From Lepidurus packardi (Eukaryota > Arthropoda > Branchiopoda > Notostraca > Triopsidae), in the NCBI GenBank assembly GCA_023053545.1, contig JAKZAN010000005.1, positions 7,626,001 through 7,690,000 on the forward strand: DNA of 64,000 bases. Direction: 5' to 3'. Below the pieces are notes generated by a model. The model saw nothing but the letters and a program-made list of their open reading frames with translations. It was not told where the DNA came from and made no database searches. Position numbers and translations under genes: made by a program. Of the stretch, positions 11,751-23,123 are shown piece after piece. The number at the start of each line of letters is the position of its first letter. The first letter of the stretch is position 1.

Positions 11751-13761
11751 CCAAATGATTGCCAATGTAACAATTCAAGAAGTCTGTCGACTTAATAATG
11801 TCCATAGATCCGTACGTTTCTTATTTTTTTGTCACCGTATAGGGCACACACACAGTATAGGGTCGCTGTGGGACTCGAATGTTTGCCTCACAATATGTGT
11901 TATTTTCTAATGTGAATTTTTCTTCCGTTTCCTAACTCGTGCGTGTCAGGAGAAGGACGGAAGGTTCGTTTTTCCCTTCTCCCTTGACTACATTCCTACT
12001 TCCTACTATTCTACCACCACCACCAAGTTTCCTTACCCCACCACATATTGATCCCAGTCCGGAGGCATAAATGGAGATTTTTTTTCTTCTTTTCTGAAAC
12101 AAAAACAGAAGGAAAACGAAAATCGGAACTGCTTGTTGCAAGGGTCCACAACCTAACGGGAGAAGGAGGCAAGAAGACGTGCACGCCGGAATGGAAAGGA
12201 AACTGAAGGAAAAATAATAATATTGATATTCTTCCCTGTCTTCTCCTTTCAGCCTCTTTTCACTAGCATCTTCAGAGATCAATGCTGCCGACTCGAGACC
12301 CATCTCTCGCTGTCGGATGCGTACTCACTTGCCAATCTGAAACTTCCTCACTCAGTCAATTGGGGATAAGCAGGGCGTGAATTAAGAAGTTGGAGCCATT
12401 CATAATAGTGTGGGGTATGCAAACCGACAATTGCTACCGAACGATTGAATAAATTTCATAAAAAGGGAATAACTAGAAAATAGACCAGAAAAAAAGGCAA
12501 TAGCATACAGTGTGGAGAGAGGTTCTTTTATGCGTTTGCTTTACGAGTAGTCCAATGTCGCGACCCCCAAGTTGCACGAACGCTTCCCATACTATCCTGT
12601 GCCTTACCACATGCCAATGTTCTGTACGAGTTCTCGTTCAGAAGCCCCCAAAGCAGAAAGCCGGATGTTCTTGCATCTTATATTTTTAGGGCATTTTAAT
12701 ACTTTGATACGAAACCGTCGAGTGACTTCTCAACTGCCCTGTTTTGTGTATAGTACATATCTTTTTTTAGTTAATTTCAATTCTTCTACAGATAAGCTGT
12801 GCACATCCCAACCATAAAAAAAAAACTGTTATTTTCGTCAAGCACTTAATGAATTTTTTTTGTTATGCTGCAAACTTACTTGAGTTTCCACAAGTTTGTG
12901 TAAAATGCCTCAACTTTCTCTCGCCGAGTTCACTTTGCCTCTTCATGCAAAAAAAAAGGAAAAAAAAAAGAAAAAAAAAAGGAAAATCCTTTCTCAGGGG
13001 TGTTTGTTTTATGGTATGAGCCTTCCTTCCCCAAAAGCCTCTTCTGTCTTAGTTTTATTTTTATGCCGCTAAACTTGGTATCTTAATAACTAGTTCTGCC
13101 TGCGAAAGCAAAAAAAAAATAGAAAATAAAAGTGTGCTAGAAAAAGTTGAGTAGAAAGCAGGCACGGGCCCAAAAATTCGAACTGCATGACTCTATTGAT
13201 ATAATTCAATATACATGACCATGTTTTGAATTGCGCTAGTTGTACTTTTAGAGCTGGTGGGAGAGCTGAGAAAGTGGCAAGCGCTCGAGGCCGAAATTCT
13301 TTAATCAAGAATATAAGCATTCCAGCGTCATAGTCCATAATACAAGATCCACTCCAAACAAGGAACCATCCACAGCAGCTGGTTAGCTTAACAGCAATGC
13401 TTCCATCATAAACCAAACCCGTCGTTCAAAAATCTTTTATGAGAGAAACGCAACGGTGCAACCCCGAATGTACCGGACAGGCCTATAGTGTCGTTAAAGG
13501 GCAATAGCCACCAAAAAACAACTTTGTCTTATAAAATGGAGTAGAAAATCTAGTTTACAGTTTTATGTGTCTTTTTATCATACGCGAAAATATAACTGCG
13601 ATATTTCAGAACATGAGAAATCTAAAATTCAAATCGGGCATTTTTGCCATTGGCCCAACGCGGTCACGTGGCGCCGTGACGTCAATAACGGGAGCCACGG
13701 CACCTTGGCGCACCACAGACCTGCGTTTCGTGTATACAAAGTGATAGACAAAGCGAGTAAA

Positions 13762-14542
13762 ATGGCTGAAGGTTTCGACGAGAGCGTTTATTTTGATAGA
13801 AGCCCCTTTGTAGAGGATGAAGGGACGGAATTGGACCAGGCTTTTGTCATTCCTGTGCCAATAGTTGCGTGTGCTCAGGCCTACCAGTTTGAGCCATATA
13901 GGGCTCAAAGGTTGCCAATGCCAAACCCACGTGCCAGTGTTAGTGTTTCAACATCACTTGTAGCTGCAGATTCTGGACCTGGAGATTCTGGAGAGTCTGA
14001 AGTTTCTGACTGGTAACTTATTATAAAACATCACGTGCTTCTAACTGTACAGTATGTTGTAGGTGTGATTGTGGGAAGTGCGTTAGGATGCCTCTTCCTG
14101 TCAACAATTTCTGTTGCAGGAGAAATCGTCACTTTTTAGCCAAAATCGACGCTAATAACGAGGACTTTCCACATCAGCAGGCAAAGTGCTATACAGAAAT
14201 GGAAGCTATTCCTCATTTGCTGCATCCGGCAGTCCTGGAATATGTATACCTTAGCTGGTGTACTTACGCTAGTGCCCGGAAAAAACATTTGCCGTTTGCT
14301 GATGATGTAGATCCCAACAGGTATTTCATAAAGTATGGCTAATCAAGCTTTGAAGTAAAATTTTATGTGTTAGGAGGAACAGGTTTAGCGCCTACCGTGC
14401 TGTTACCACGAACGTGTATAAGATACTGGGAGCGAGGACGAGAAAGCCCTTGCCAGCATGTGTTGAACATTTCATCAAAAGCAAGTTTCCAGATCCAACT
14501 GGCCAGTATGTCGGATACTCGGAGTGGATGCCTGACGCCTGA
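13762..14542 (+). CDS. stand-alone P2X7 C-terminal (ballast)-domain protein carried by a transposon
   Basis: Three exons, 13762-14012, 14063-14320 and 14383-14542, with introns of 50 and 62 nt, give about 222 residues. After an acidic, low-complexity N-terminus comes WCDCGKC (W84, C85, C87, C90), then PLPVNNFCCR (C101, C102). These are the Cys pairs of the zinc-binding module found in the cytoplasmic C-terminus of P2X7 receptors. A CYTEMEAIPHLLHP block and the terminal hallmarks FSAYRAV, LGARTRKPLPACV and FPDPTGQYVGY follow. No P2X channel segment is present. Start chosen at the first ATG with context AAAATGG just before the acidic region. It lies between the inverted repeats of the element and is convergent with the THAP gene. 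Function is unknown; the Cys-rich fold suggests zinc binding. Confidence 0.87.
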
Positions 14543-15008
14543 TAACGATGCGTGACGCCTTTCGACCCTGGCCTTGCCCGAGCCCTTTTCAGGGCTAAGG
14601 TCATATGAAATCAACAAAAAATTCCGTTTCATAAGCTAAGCTTTTCATTTATTTTCAGGGCTAAAAATCATTCGTAAAAATCCCCTCATTCTTGGTCAGA
14701 TGACAAAAAAAAAAGAAAGAAACCGTTTCCCAAGCTAAGCTTTTTGTTACTCATTATTTTGCTTCGGTTTTTTGAAGCGAGTAACTTTTTCGTCCACAGC
14801 TTTCCGCTTATCCGGATGATAATACGTGCTGCACATGGGTGGCGGAACTCGCGATCTGCCTTCCTTCGCGATCTGAGTTCGCAACTGACTCTCGAAAACC
14901 ATAAATTTGCGTTCTTTGTTTCTTTGATCAAAAGGTGGAATTGGAGAGCTAGCTTGTTCCCTAGAAGTAAATGCCTTTATATAGAATACATTCTTGGATC
15001 AATATAAT

Positions 15009-15963
15009 TTACTCTTTCACGGGTGAAATGTCCGATTCCGTGTCCTCGTATTCGTCGTCCGGTTCAAAATCTACATCGTCGTCAAAGGGATAGCCCTGTT
15101 CAGTTAGGGTACTATTCAGGTTTTCTGAGGTAAAGGTACTGCTTCTTGGAAGCGGGTTCTTTTCCTACATATAGTTTCTCCAATTTAGAACGTTTGATAT
15201 GCATTGGTATCCTATTTACCGGCAAAAGTAGCCCGTCCTCAGGAAACTGACAAGAGAAGTCTTGGGTCGTCATACCGGAGAACTGACAAGAAAAGTCTGC
15301 CATTTCAACTCCGGAAAATTGACAAGAGAAATCTTTCATGTTAGCTTCGGCCAAAGTCACTTCTTCTTCATTGTTTTCCAGATCAATTGCGGGTGTGGAC
15401 TCCGAAAAAACTAAGTCAGGCACCGAGTCTGACGTACAAGTGCTTGTGGCAACTGTTGGGACAGAACTTGTACTTTCGCCTTGAAGCAGCAATTCTTGGA
15501 TAATCTAAAACGTGCATATGTCATTACCCTATTTTGTCTTCAAACGTTGGAGTATATTTACGTTATGGCGTTGTCTTTTCTCAATAGCTGAGGTTTTCCG
15601 AGGTTTGGGTGGACTTCGCAGCCCAGACACAGTAGCCGGCCTATCAAACTTAGTAGGGATAGCGGTTGGCAACAAACTCCTACCACGCCTTTTAGCCCGA
15701 AATCCCATTGCTAACTGTCGATCAACACTACCGTCAAATTGATCTTCGGTGAAGTGATCACCACAGAGAGACGCCGATTTACATGTGGCTTCCACAAAAT
15801 CAGCCCTAGTCCTTTGCACTTGCAACACCCATTGCCGTCTTCTTTCTGCGTCTTTTGGGAATGTATATATCCCTACACCAGATCTTCCACTGTTATTGCA
15901 ACCGTAAGCAACACAATAGTTACCACTATGGTTATTTGTCTTTGATGGCAGATTACTTGCCAT
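15009..15963 (-). CDS. THAP-domain protein carried by the same transposon
   Basis: Exon 1 is 15963-15562 and exon 2 starts at 15504 after a 57 nt intron (donor GTAAAT, acceptor TTTTAG, phase 0). A probable third exon, 15095-15009, is reached from a donor at 15168 and adds an acidic tail (DDDVDFEPDDEYEDTE). Without it, exon 2 reads to a stop at 15112. The N-terminus is a C2CH THAP zinc finger: C17, C22, W45, C67, H70, then LPTAIPTKF, the family's AVPTIF-like box. THAP domains bind DNA and are common in transposases and transposon-derived regulators. After it comes an acidic stretch with three copies of DFSCQF about 13 residues apart, then a basic patch (HIKRSKLEKLY). No catalytic DDE or RNase H region is visible, so it is more likely a DNA-binding accessory protein or repressor. 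Modelled length is about 274 residues. Confidence 0.85.
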
Positions 15964-16380
15964 TTTTTCCACTAAAAATCACACAGCACAGAGGAAGCCT
16001 ACACAAAGCCAGTGTATACGAAGCGCCCGTAAGCCACAACTCTAGCGCTGTTCCCGTTATTGACGTCACGGTTCTAGTGGCGGGAAAATTGCCAAAACTT
16101 CGCAAGCCAATAACTCGGAAACGGTTAGTCGGAAAAATTTGAAACAAATTTTCCCGTTCTTAGAATAATGTGTACAATAAGAATCCATCCAAATATCAAT
16201 ACGCTATACTCGTGGCTATTGCCCTTTAACTTCCTGTTCCAAGTAGTATCTAACGTTGAATGCTTCTCAGAACTACAATAGGCCTAGCATATTGCAAGAG
16301 CTCTCGGAAAAAGCAACGGCTTCAAGTTTATTGACATAGACACGTTCACTTTTACTACGAAAAAGCAAGCGAAAATATTT

Positions 16381-16740
16381 TTAAAGGGTAATAGCAACCC
16401 AAAAAACATTTTAAAATGTTCAAACATTGTTAAAAAAAAACATTAAAATGTTGAAAAACTCTGAATTAAACAATAGAGCCTAATTTCTAGTGCAATTTTG
16501 CTTTCTATCATGCGGGAAGTAGTTAATAAGCTATTAAAGAACGAATTTTACAAAAATAAGATCACGTGACTTCTGGCGTCACAATGTGTTAGTAACCATG
16601 GTACCCGAGAGCTTTGCTTGATGCGTTAAGTGGGAAATAAACAGTAAACCATGGTAACAGGTCCGCAAGCGACGCCATGACGCGTCTGCGACGTCATGAC
16701 GGTAAGCTTTGCATGCGAATAATTCATAAACGGCTAAATC
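16381..16740. mobile_element. shortened relative of the P2X7C/THAP transposon
   Basis: Begins TTAAAGGGTAATAGCAACCC, close to the left end of the two-gene element. It shares the ATCATGCG and ATCACGTGAC blocks of that element's left end and, at its right, AATAATTCATAAACGGCTAA, close to the right-end block of the parent. Both genes are missing. The right terminal repeat was not found. Confidence 0.6.
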
Positions 16741-18579
16741 CCCCCTCCCAACGATAATAATAATAATAATAAATAATGAAAGTTCGTCATTCTCTTAAGT
16801 ATGTCCAACTATTTATGGAATTCTTGAAATTTGATTTTTGTAAATATTCTTGTAAATGACTTTGAAATTTTTTGTAAATGACTTATAATTAAACCTGAGG
16901 AAAAGAACAAAAAAACACTACGAAATGCATTGCTTTTTGTGAGATTTTTTTCTGTAGGAAATTTCACCTTCTGTTTTCGGGCATGGGAATCCTCTGAGAA
17001 GGTCGTTAAACTGAAATGAGTCGTTTGGAAAATGTTGAGGTAATTGTTATCATTTCTGGCCAACAACAAGAGAACACCTAAAGCGATGTCTCCTTGCCTT
17101 TTATACCCGAGCAAGGCCAAGTACTGAAGCATCCTGAAGCTTGCAGAAAAGGAATTGACCTACAAGATTCCCCTTTAGCCTCTTACAATCTACTTTTTAA
17201 GGTAATAAGGAAGCCCGGATAACCCGAACAAAAGGATCTTGGCCCTTCGCAAAGCGTTATATCTACTTTTACGTAACAAGTACAGTGCTACATGACGTAA
17301 ATAAACTTCTAAGCAATTACTAAACTCTTTTCTAAAGCATGGGGAAGTTCCGTATATTTCTTTCTATTTTCTTCAAAATCAGAAATCACAGAGGAAAAAT
17401 ACCGCCGAGACATTTTTAACTCTTCGAGAAATGCCTTTGGGTTTGAACGGCCACAAGAAATACTTCAGACAGCCTATGCTTAAAAAAAAATAAATGTCAC
17501 CAGAACAAAAGATGCTTGTCGTTGGAGATCGAACGTTTGGTATTGTTTGTGTTACGCTTGCCGCTTCTCAGATTCCTATGTTGAAAGACCGAAATGACAT
17601 GACAGTAGCCACCGTGTACGAACATTAGCTCAGATAGCGACCTTTAGTCGTGTAACCCTTTATAGGATACATACATAGAAAAACGGGGCCATTTAGAAGA
17701 ACCGTCTGCTCGGCTCCCTTGATCTCATGCATAGCTAATATAAAGAAGAAAAAGAAGCAAGCTTTTCATTGGGGAACCGGAGAAAGAAAAAAAACTTTTG
17801 CTCACCCTTTCTATACACTCTCGTCCAGAATATTGACACGTATATAAGCTGAAGGATCAGTTTCGTTTTCAACAGCTCTACAACTGAAGACACTGAATGC
17901 CTAAAGGACTTGTGATGGTCTTTTGACGGTCCTATTATTCATGCAGGTTGTCGCGGACCCTTACAGCGACCAGAATTAAGATCCCTAAGCAAAAACGTTT
18001 TCATAATGCCATTAATGCAGAAGGATTTCCTCCTGCTCTTTGGGCGCGTAAACCATATACCTTCAATATACCATATATTAAACGCGTAAACCATATACCT
18101 TTAAAATTAAGGCTTTTCAACGTAACTGCTTCATTTGCATATAACAAGAGCTAGACTAAGTCGTCAGTTGCTCATCTGGCATACTCTATATATGACATGA
18201 CTACTTGAATATCGAAAAGCTCTCTATGCTTCAAAATGAGCTTCTCTTCAACGAGTTCTAGTGTCCCCCATCACGATATCGTATCATAGAACTAGGGCAT
18301 GGAAAGAGCCTAACAATATGTGGAAACTGGGGTGCGCATCAAACTTCTTTACCCCCTCTGGTTCGGACACTTAAGAAAAGGGCAAACGGAAAAACGACAG
18401 TCATGCAAGGGTTATATCCATTTTCCATCAAAACGGTATACGATAACCTGCTGTTATCAGACGGTACCGACAGTTGAGTTAACTTTAACGTTATTTGCTC
18501 GATGTCAGAACGACCCAAAACTAGGTCTTTAATTCACTGTTAAAAAATACCAGTAAATTTTACAATTAAATAGGCGTCG

Positions 18580-18960
18580 TTGTCGTTTCCTGTTGCCGTT
18601 TGCTACTGCAATGGTTTTTAGAATATTTTATTTGTTAAATTTGCAAGTTTCGCTAGTAAACAACTTGAAAATTATGCAATTGTGTTGTAATTGTACCACA
18701 TTATTGTACTCAATTTCAACTGTCAACAACTTAATTTTAAGTTTTATGCTTCGTGTTGCCGTTTGCTAATTGGAATGCCGTCTGAAATATTCTATTTAGT
18801 TTTAATATTATTTTAATATTCTACAAAACTTAATATTTTATATTAAGTTTCGGCACTAAACTAGCTTGAAAATTCTGCACTAATTTAGTAACTTTACCGT
18901 ATTACTTTATTCCATTGCAACTTTCAACAAATTTCACTTCAAGTTTTATTTTACTGCAAC
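18580..18960. repeat. two-copy direct repeat, AT-rich
   Basis: The block TGTTGCCGTTTGCTA begins at about 18591 and again at about 18755. It is followed each time by matching CTTGAAAATT.TGCA and CAACTTTCAACAA-like text. Two diverged copies, noncoding. Confidence 0.6.
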
Positions 18961-19268
18961 TTTACAATTCTTGTTTTTACTTGAAACGACATCGACTTTC
19001 GCCTATTATCTACAATTCTTTATTGGCGTTACAGGTACGACAAATTAAAAAAGTTTACAGTGTAGGAATTCCTTTGTGTAAAACTATTATGATTTGCGTT
19101 CCTTTGTTCAGCTAGAAAGACACCGAATAAGCTCTTATATAATGTTACAGCCTTCACAGATTAGAACGGATTACTTCTGCGACAGAAAAGATTATGATTC
19201 ATCTATGCGTAATGTTGCCCTAACTGATATACGCACCGGAAAGAGGGGAAAAATTTTCCCTTTTAAAA

Positions 19269-19380
19269 TTAAGGCTCCTGTTACCTTAGCTCGGTATAGG
19301 CGGTTAGCATGGGGAATTTCGGAACATTTTTTTGAGAAAACCAGTGCATTTCATGAAAAAAATCTTTTACAAGGCTCTTG
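19269..19380. mobile_element. fragment of TTAA-ended family E element
   Basis: TTAAGGCTCC.GTTACCTTAGCTCGGTATAGGCGGTTA and the following TTTCGGAACA and GAGAAAACCAGT text match 47012-47110 in the RING-CH gene intron. Only the left end is present. Confidence 0.65.
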
Positions 19381-20439
19381 AGTTAGCTCCTAGTTTGTTG
19401 CCCTGAGACTTGCAATCTTTTCATCAATCCTATAGGTACTGTTCAGCAGTGAGCAACGAATTTACCAAATGGTAAAATAATGGGATTGTAGTCTTCGAAG
19501 AGTATACAGTGGGTAGAATTCACGAGGTTTCACTGTTCACGACTGCACAGTACATAACCACACTTTTCATTGTTGAACACATCTTGGCGTGATGAAAGAG
19601 TAAGGGCGATTACTGACGTTTATTTTCGCGGTTTTGAAAAAGGAACATCGACGAGTTTGTGATTAACAATGGCCAAAAAAAGTCGAGTGGCCAAATTCCT
19701 AGGGCATTAAAATACTTGACGCCGGAACTGATGAAATATCATGCCAGACCTACAGGTATGCGAGGGACATGTCTTGACAAGTTCCCAGTTTTTTGGATAC
19801 CCAAAGCTCGAAGCTTTCGAAATATTTCGACCGCAGGTGCGGTCATCTGACATTTTTCTGCCTTTTTACTGCTTGAAGAAGAAAAAGAGAAGAGGACGGG
19901 AAAATCAAAAGTGCCCTTTCCGGTTCGCCTGGAGAGGCTTGGCTAGCGAGGTAGGAGTGAATTGGTCAGTATTGGTGCCGACAAACGCTTTGAAACATAA
20001 AATTGAACTCCGCCACTACGGAGGCTGCAATGTAATCCCTCCCAAAATGGGAAGTTAAATTTCTCGATTTTCTTTTTGCCCTTACCCCGTACCCATCCTT
20101 CTTTTTCTTGTCAAGAGAAGTGTCGCTGTTCTCGGAACTTGACCTCCCAAAAACTGGACCTACGAAGGAAGTAAAACACGCGAACGTAGAAAAGTTTTGC
20201 TAACTACAGTTCTACTCCTTCGGCTGACACGCAACCAATGGAAACCAACGTCGTAAGAGCGTGGGCTAGTTTCCCATTCTAGTTTCTAAGGCAAAATGTT
20301 TCATTGCCCGATTTTTTAATTTTTTAATATTTTTCCATTGCACGATTCGATAAGAGTAAACAATGGAATGTTTCAAGAAAACAGGAAAACCATCGATACA
20401 CTTAAAAGTGAATCGTTCCCAAGAACTATTGTCGATTTC

Positions 20440-20715
20440 TTAACAGAGCAATAGCCAGCTGAAAAAAGAAAAAGAATGTTGTGGCTTTAAAAAAGCAGAA
20501 AAAATCCTGCTTCCAGTGCTCCTTTTCGTTCCATCATACGCCAAGTAGTACCTAAGCTATTTACAACAGAACCAGGGTAAAATTCGGCGTGAAGCCAAGC
20601 CCACGACACGTCCGTGACGTCGCGACCCACGGTCTGCAGGATCATAACTCGCAAACGGCTGCTCGGAGAAACTTGGAATGAAATGCGTCGTTGTTAGAAT
20701 AACGTGGAGTATGAT
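20440..20715. mobile_element. second shortened relative of the P2X7C/THAP transposon
   Basis: The left end TTAACAGAGCAATAGCCAGC parallels the parent left end. The right part (ATAACTCGCAAACGGCTGCTCGG and GTTAGAATAACGTG) parallels the parent right end at 16110-16170. An internal CGTGACGTCGCGACC block keeps the parent's GACGTC feature. All coding sequence is deleted, as in MITE formation. Confidence 0.65.
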
Positions 20716-21992
20716 AGCAATCTATTATTTTTATTCCGAAAAACTGAGCGGAAACACCTTTTCCCTACCTTTTCCCATCGCTTTAGCCTACTGGAGATGA
20801 TACCTTGCGCATAACTCAAATGGATGTTTATGGGCTCTAAAAATGCGGTTCGTTCTTTCCCTTTTTCGCAATGGTATATCGCAGGCCTAAGCGAAAAACT
20901 TGGGTCGAATATCTTGATTCCCTTCTCCGAAAAACGCGGGAAAAAAGGTAAGAGAAACCTCCAAGTTCTACTTCCTTCTTTGTCCGTCGTAGAAGCTGGG
21001 GAAATTGGGAGTGGGGGGTTGGAGCATAAGGTGAATGCCGCAATACTTGGGCGGACAAGGGTCAGTGAGAGAGATCACCGGGTCTTACATATCCCCAAGA
21101 CATAACTTAACTTCCTTTCTTCTCGCTGAAAACGGGGAGAAAAAGAGAGACATAACGAGAAAGACAGAAATCGGAAGCCTCCCTGGTGCGAATACCTCTC
21201 TTAGCTCGACCCATTATTGCCGCTCAGTTTGTAACCTATTTGAGGAGATTCGTCGTTTCCCCTTCTTGTTCGGATATACTCGTTGGACCATATCGGTCAA
21301 GTTTTGATCCTTATGCCGGATCCGGTCATTTGCCCCAACTCAAACGGGCAAACATTGAAAACTGCACCTTAACAAGACCACAGCCTCCCAAAGCTTCGGA
21401 TAACAGAAAAGAAAAACCCCGGGAACCCCTTCCCTAAAGAAAAAAAAATCTATTGTTACCTGTCATGGGCTTTTGTGCAGATTTTCCTACAAAATTTTAA
21501 AGGACACAAAAGAAAGATCGGTAGCCCTACGCACTGTTTAGCTGTTTAAAGCAAAAGGGGGGAAAACCGCAATAATGTGGTCTTGGCGAATTTAGCAAGC
21601 TTGGACGCGGTTCCACAAAATAAATTATGTGGCGCTTTTCGTACTGGAATAGCGGAACATCGTCTATTCTTGCGGCAAGTTGGCAATTGTTTGGGACTTT
21701 TCACGACAATAATAGAGAGAGAGAAAAGTTTCAGACTACACTTTTATTACTAGGCGACAACTGACAATTGCTAAGGCGTGGTTTACAAGGGACAATGGAT
21801 TCCCCACGTAATTCTTGTTTTCATCAAAACATTCACCATGATGAGAATCATATTCTTGTTTTGGTTTTCATCTGCCTTTTAGACCTTTGGTTTTCATCAT
21901 TTTCATTCGAATTGAGTCCCATAGCTAAAGGCCAAGTCTTTATTAAATCCTTTAGCCCACACATACATTAAAAAACACAGTTTCATTCCACC

Positions 21993-22018
21993 AATAAGCT
22001 AAGGTATACGGGAGCCAT
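21993..22018. mobile_element. right-end remnant of family E element
   Basis: AATAAGCTAAGGTATACGGGAGCC matches the right terminus of the 47012-47540 element (CAATAAGCTAAGGTATACGGGAGCC). The adjoining TTAA is not preserved. Confidence 0.5.
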
Positions 22019-23032
22019 TATGTGTATTACTAAAATACGTACGTAACACGCACGTGCATTTGAAACGAAAGATTTTCGATTCTGTTGACTCTTTATTTGT
22101 GTACCATGGAATCCGACATTCCCATCGTTCGCGGGCTTTGGAATTCAGGCTCAGGATTTGTAAGAACTTTCCAATTCCGGACGTACGGATTCGGAATTCA
22201 AAGTCAAACATAAAAGCTTTCCTGTACTCGAATATTAAAATGGGCGTGTAAAGCCTGCTGGATATAAGAGGAAGAAGGGTGTGGAGGATAGGGAGGGAGG
22301 GGAAGGGGTCAGATGTCTTCTTCTTTCATACGAAACGACACAATTTTCTTCCAACAATCCTTTTCAATATAGAAACTACCACAGGCCTTCTCAAAATGGT
22401 CTCTTGCATCCCCCTAAAGGGAGGAGACAAAGGAAATCCGAGTTGTGCAACGTAACGCACCTTCAAATCTTGGGCTGTACTCCACTTACTCCGCTTTTGG
22501 GACAGATTTCGAAAAGTTTTAACATAAAGGCCGGGAAAATATACTACCATTACTTACTCGGCCAAGTTACCCTGCATAAAAAGTCGCAAGAAGAGGGGGC
22601 TACAAGTAAAAGGGATCGAAATTGACCCCCTCTTGTAGTTTTCTCTTTGAGCATGAATCTAACTTCCAGCTTCCCCCCATTTCCACGGAAATTCTTTTCT
22701 TTGCCCTTGCCCAAGACCCGCACACGCATAAATCTTGAAACAACCTCTCCCCCCTTTTCTCTAAGAGCCTAGGTGTGCGTTCTTCTGTGCTCTGATCAGG
22801 CTGTTCATAACAAAAAGAGGTGCACTTCCAGGTCGCGAGCCTTCTTACAGATTTTGCTACTTCCATACCATTCAGTCGGATTCAATTTTTTTTAAATCTC
22901 AAAGTTGGGGCGAACGACAGAAATGAAAGGATGGTATGGAAGTCCAATTTCGTACCGTTAAACTTATGTAGCTTTACTTTTCATAAAAAAAAAGATAATG
23001 AAGTTAGAAGTAAAAATTGGTTATTGACTTAC

Positions 23033-23123
23033 CATAAACGTCTGATGAACTGCTGATGGTGGCCGATACCATCAACAACAATGTGAAAAGAAACCAAAGG
23101 CACGTTGTTCTGCTGGAGCTCAT
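23033..23123 (-). CDS. signal-peptide exon, candidate first exon of the betaglycan-like gene
   Basis: On the minus strand an ATG at 23123 opens a 30-codon segment with a clear signal peptide: polar start MSSSRTT, hydrophobic core CLWFLFTLLLMVSA, then a Ser-rich stretch. A strong donor (TATG|GTAAGT) follows in phase 1. The orphan-domain exon at 4897 needs a phase-1 partner and starts just after where a signal peptide should end. Joining them gives ...DVY-G-PDLC, resembling the start of mature betaglycan. The link is inference: it implies an 18 kb intron, and a different downstream exon could be the partner. The exon itself is well supported by composition and donor. Confidence 0.5.

Larger units (their letters stand above)
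4898..13493. other. gene-poor repeat-rich stretch (probably intron 1 of the betaglycan-like gene)
   Basis: No convincing exon found on either strand. It holds the family B palindrome (7766-8070), a fragment of the TTAA-ended family E element (about 8075-8140), a poly(C) run (8365-8388) and a pogo-like element (10684-11537) with tandem repeats around it. Several AT-rich and homopolymeric stretches account for the short open frames here. Confidence 0.55.
13494..16229. mobile_element. two-gene TTAA-ended DNA transposon (P2X7C + THAP)
   Basis: The 19-mer GTTAAAGGGCAATAGCCAC at 13493-13511 is matched perfectly by its reverse complement at 16212-16230. TTAA lies at each outer edge (13494-13497 and 16226-16229), fitting a TTAA target duplication as used by piggyBac-type elements. 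A further inverted block, GTGACGTCAATAACGGGA, lies at about 13677 and again in reverse at about 16060. Inside are two convergent genes: a P2X7C-domain protein on plus and a THAP protein on minus. No DDE transposase was recognised, so the element is either moved in trans or the THAP protein takes part. Related left ends begin TTAAAGGGTAATAGCAACC at 16381 and TTAACAGAGCAATAGCCAGC at 20440. Confidence 0.85.
16741..20439. other. repeat-rich stretch without recognised gene
   Basis: Contains (AATA)n near 16755 and duplicated segments (18590 onward; 18040-18120). A fragment with a TTAAGGCTCC end starts at 19269 and matches the family E element at 47012. No exon with both splice sites and recognisable homology was found. 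Confidence 0.5.
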
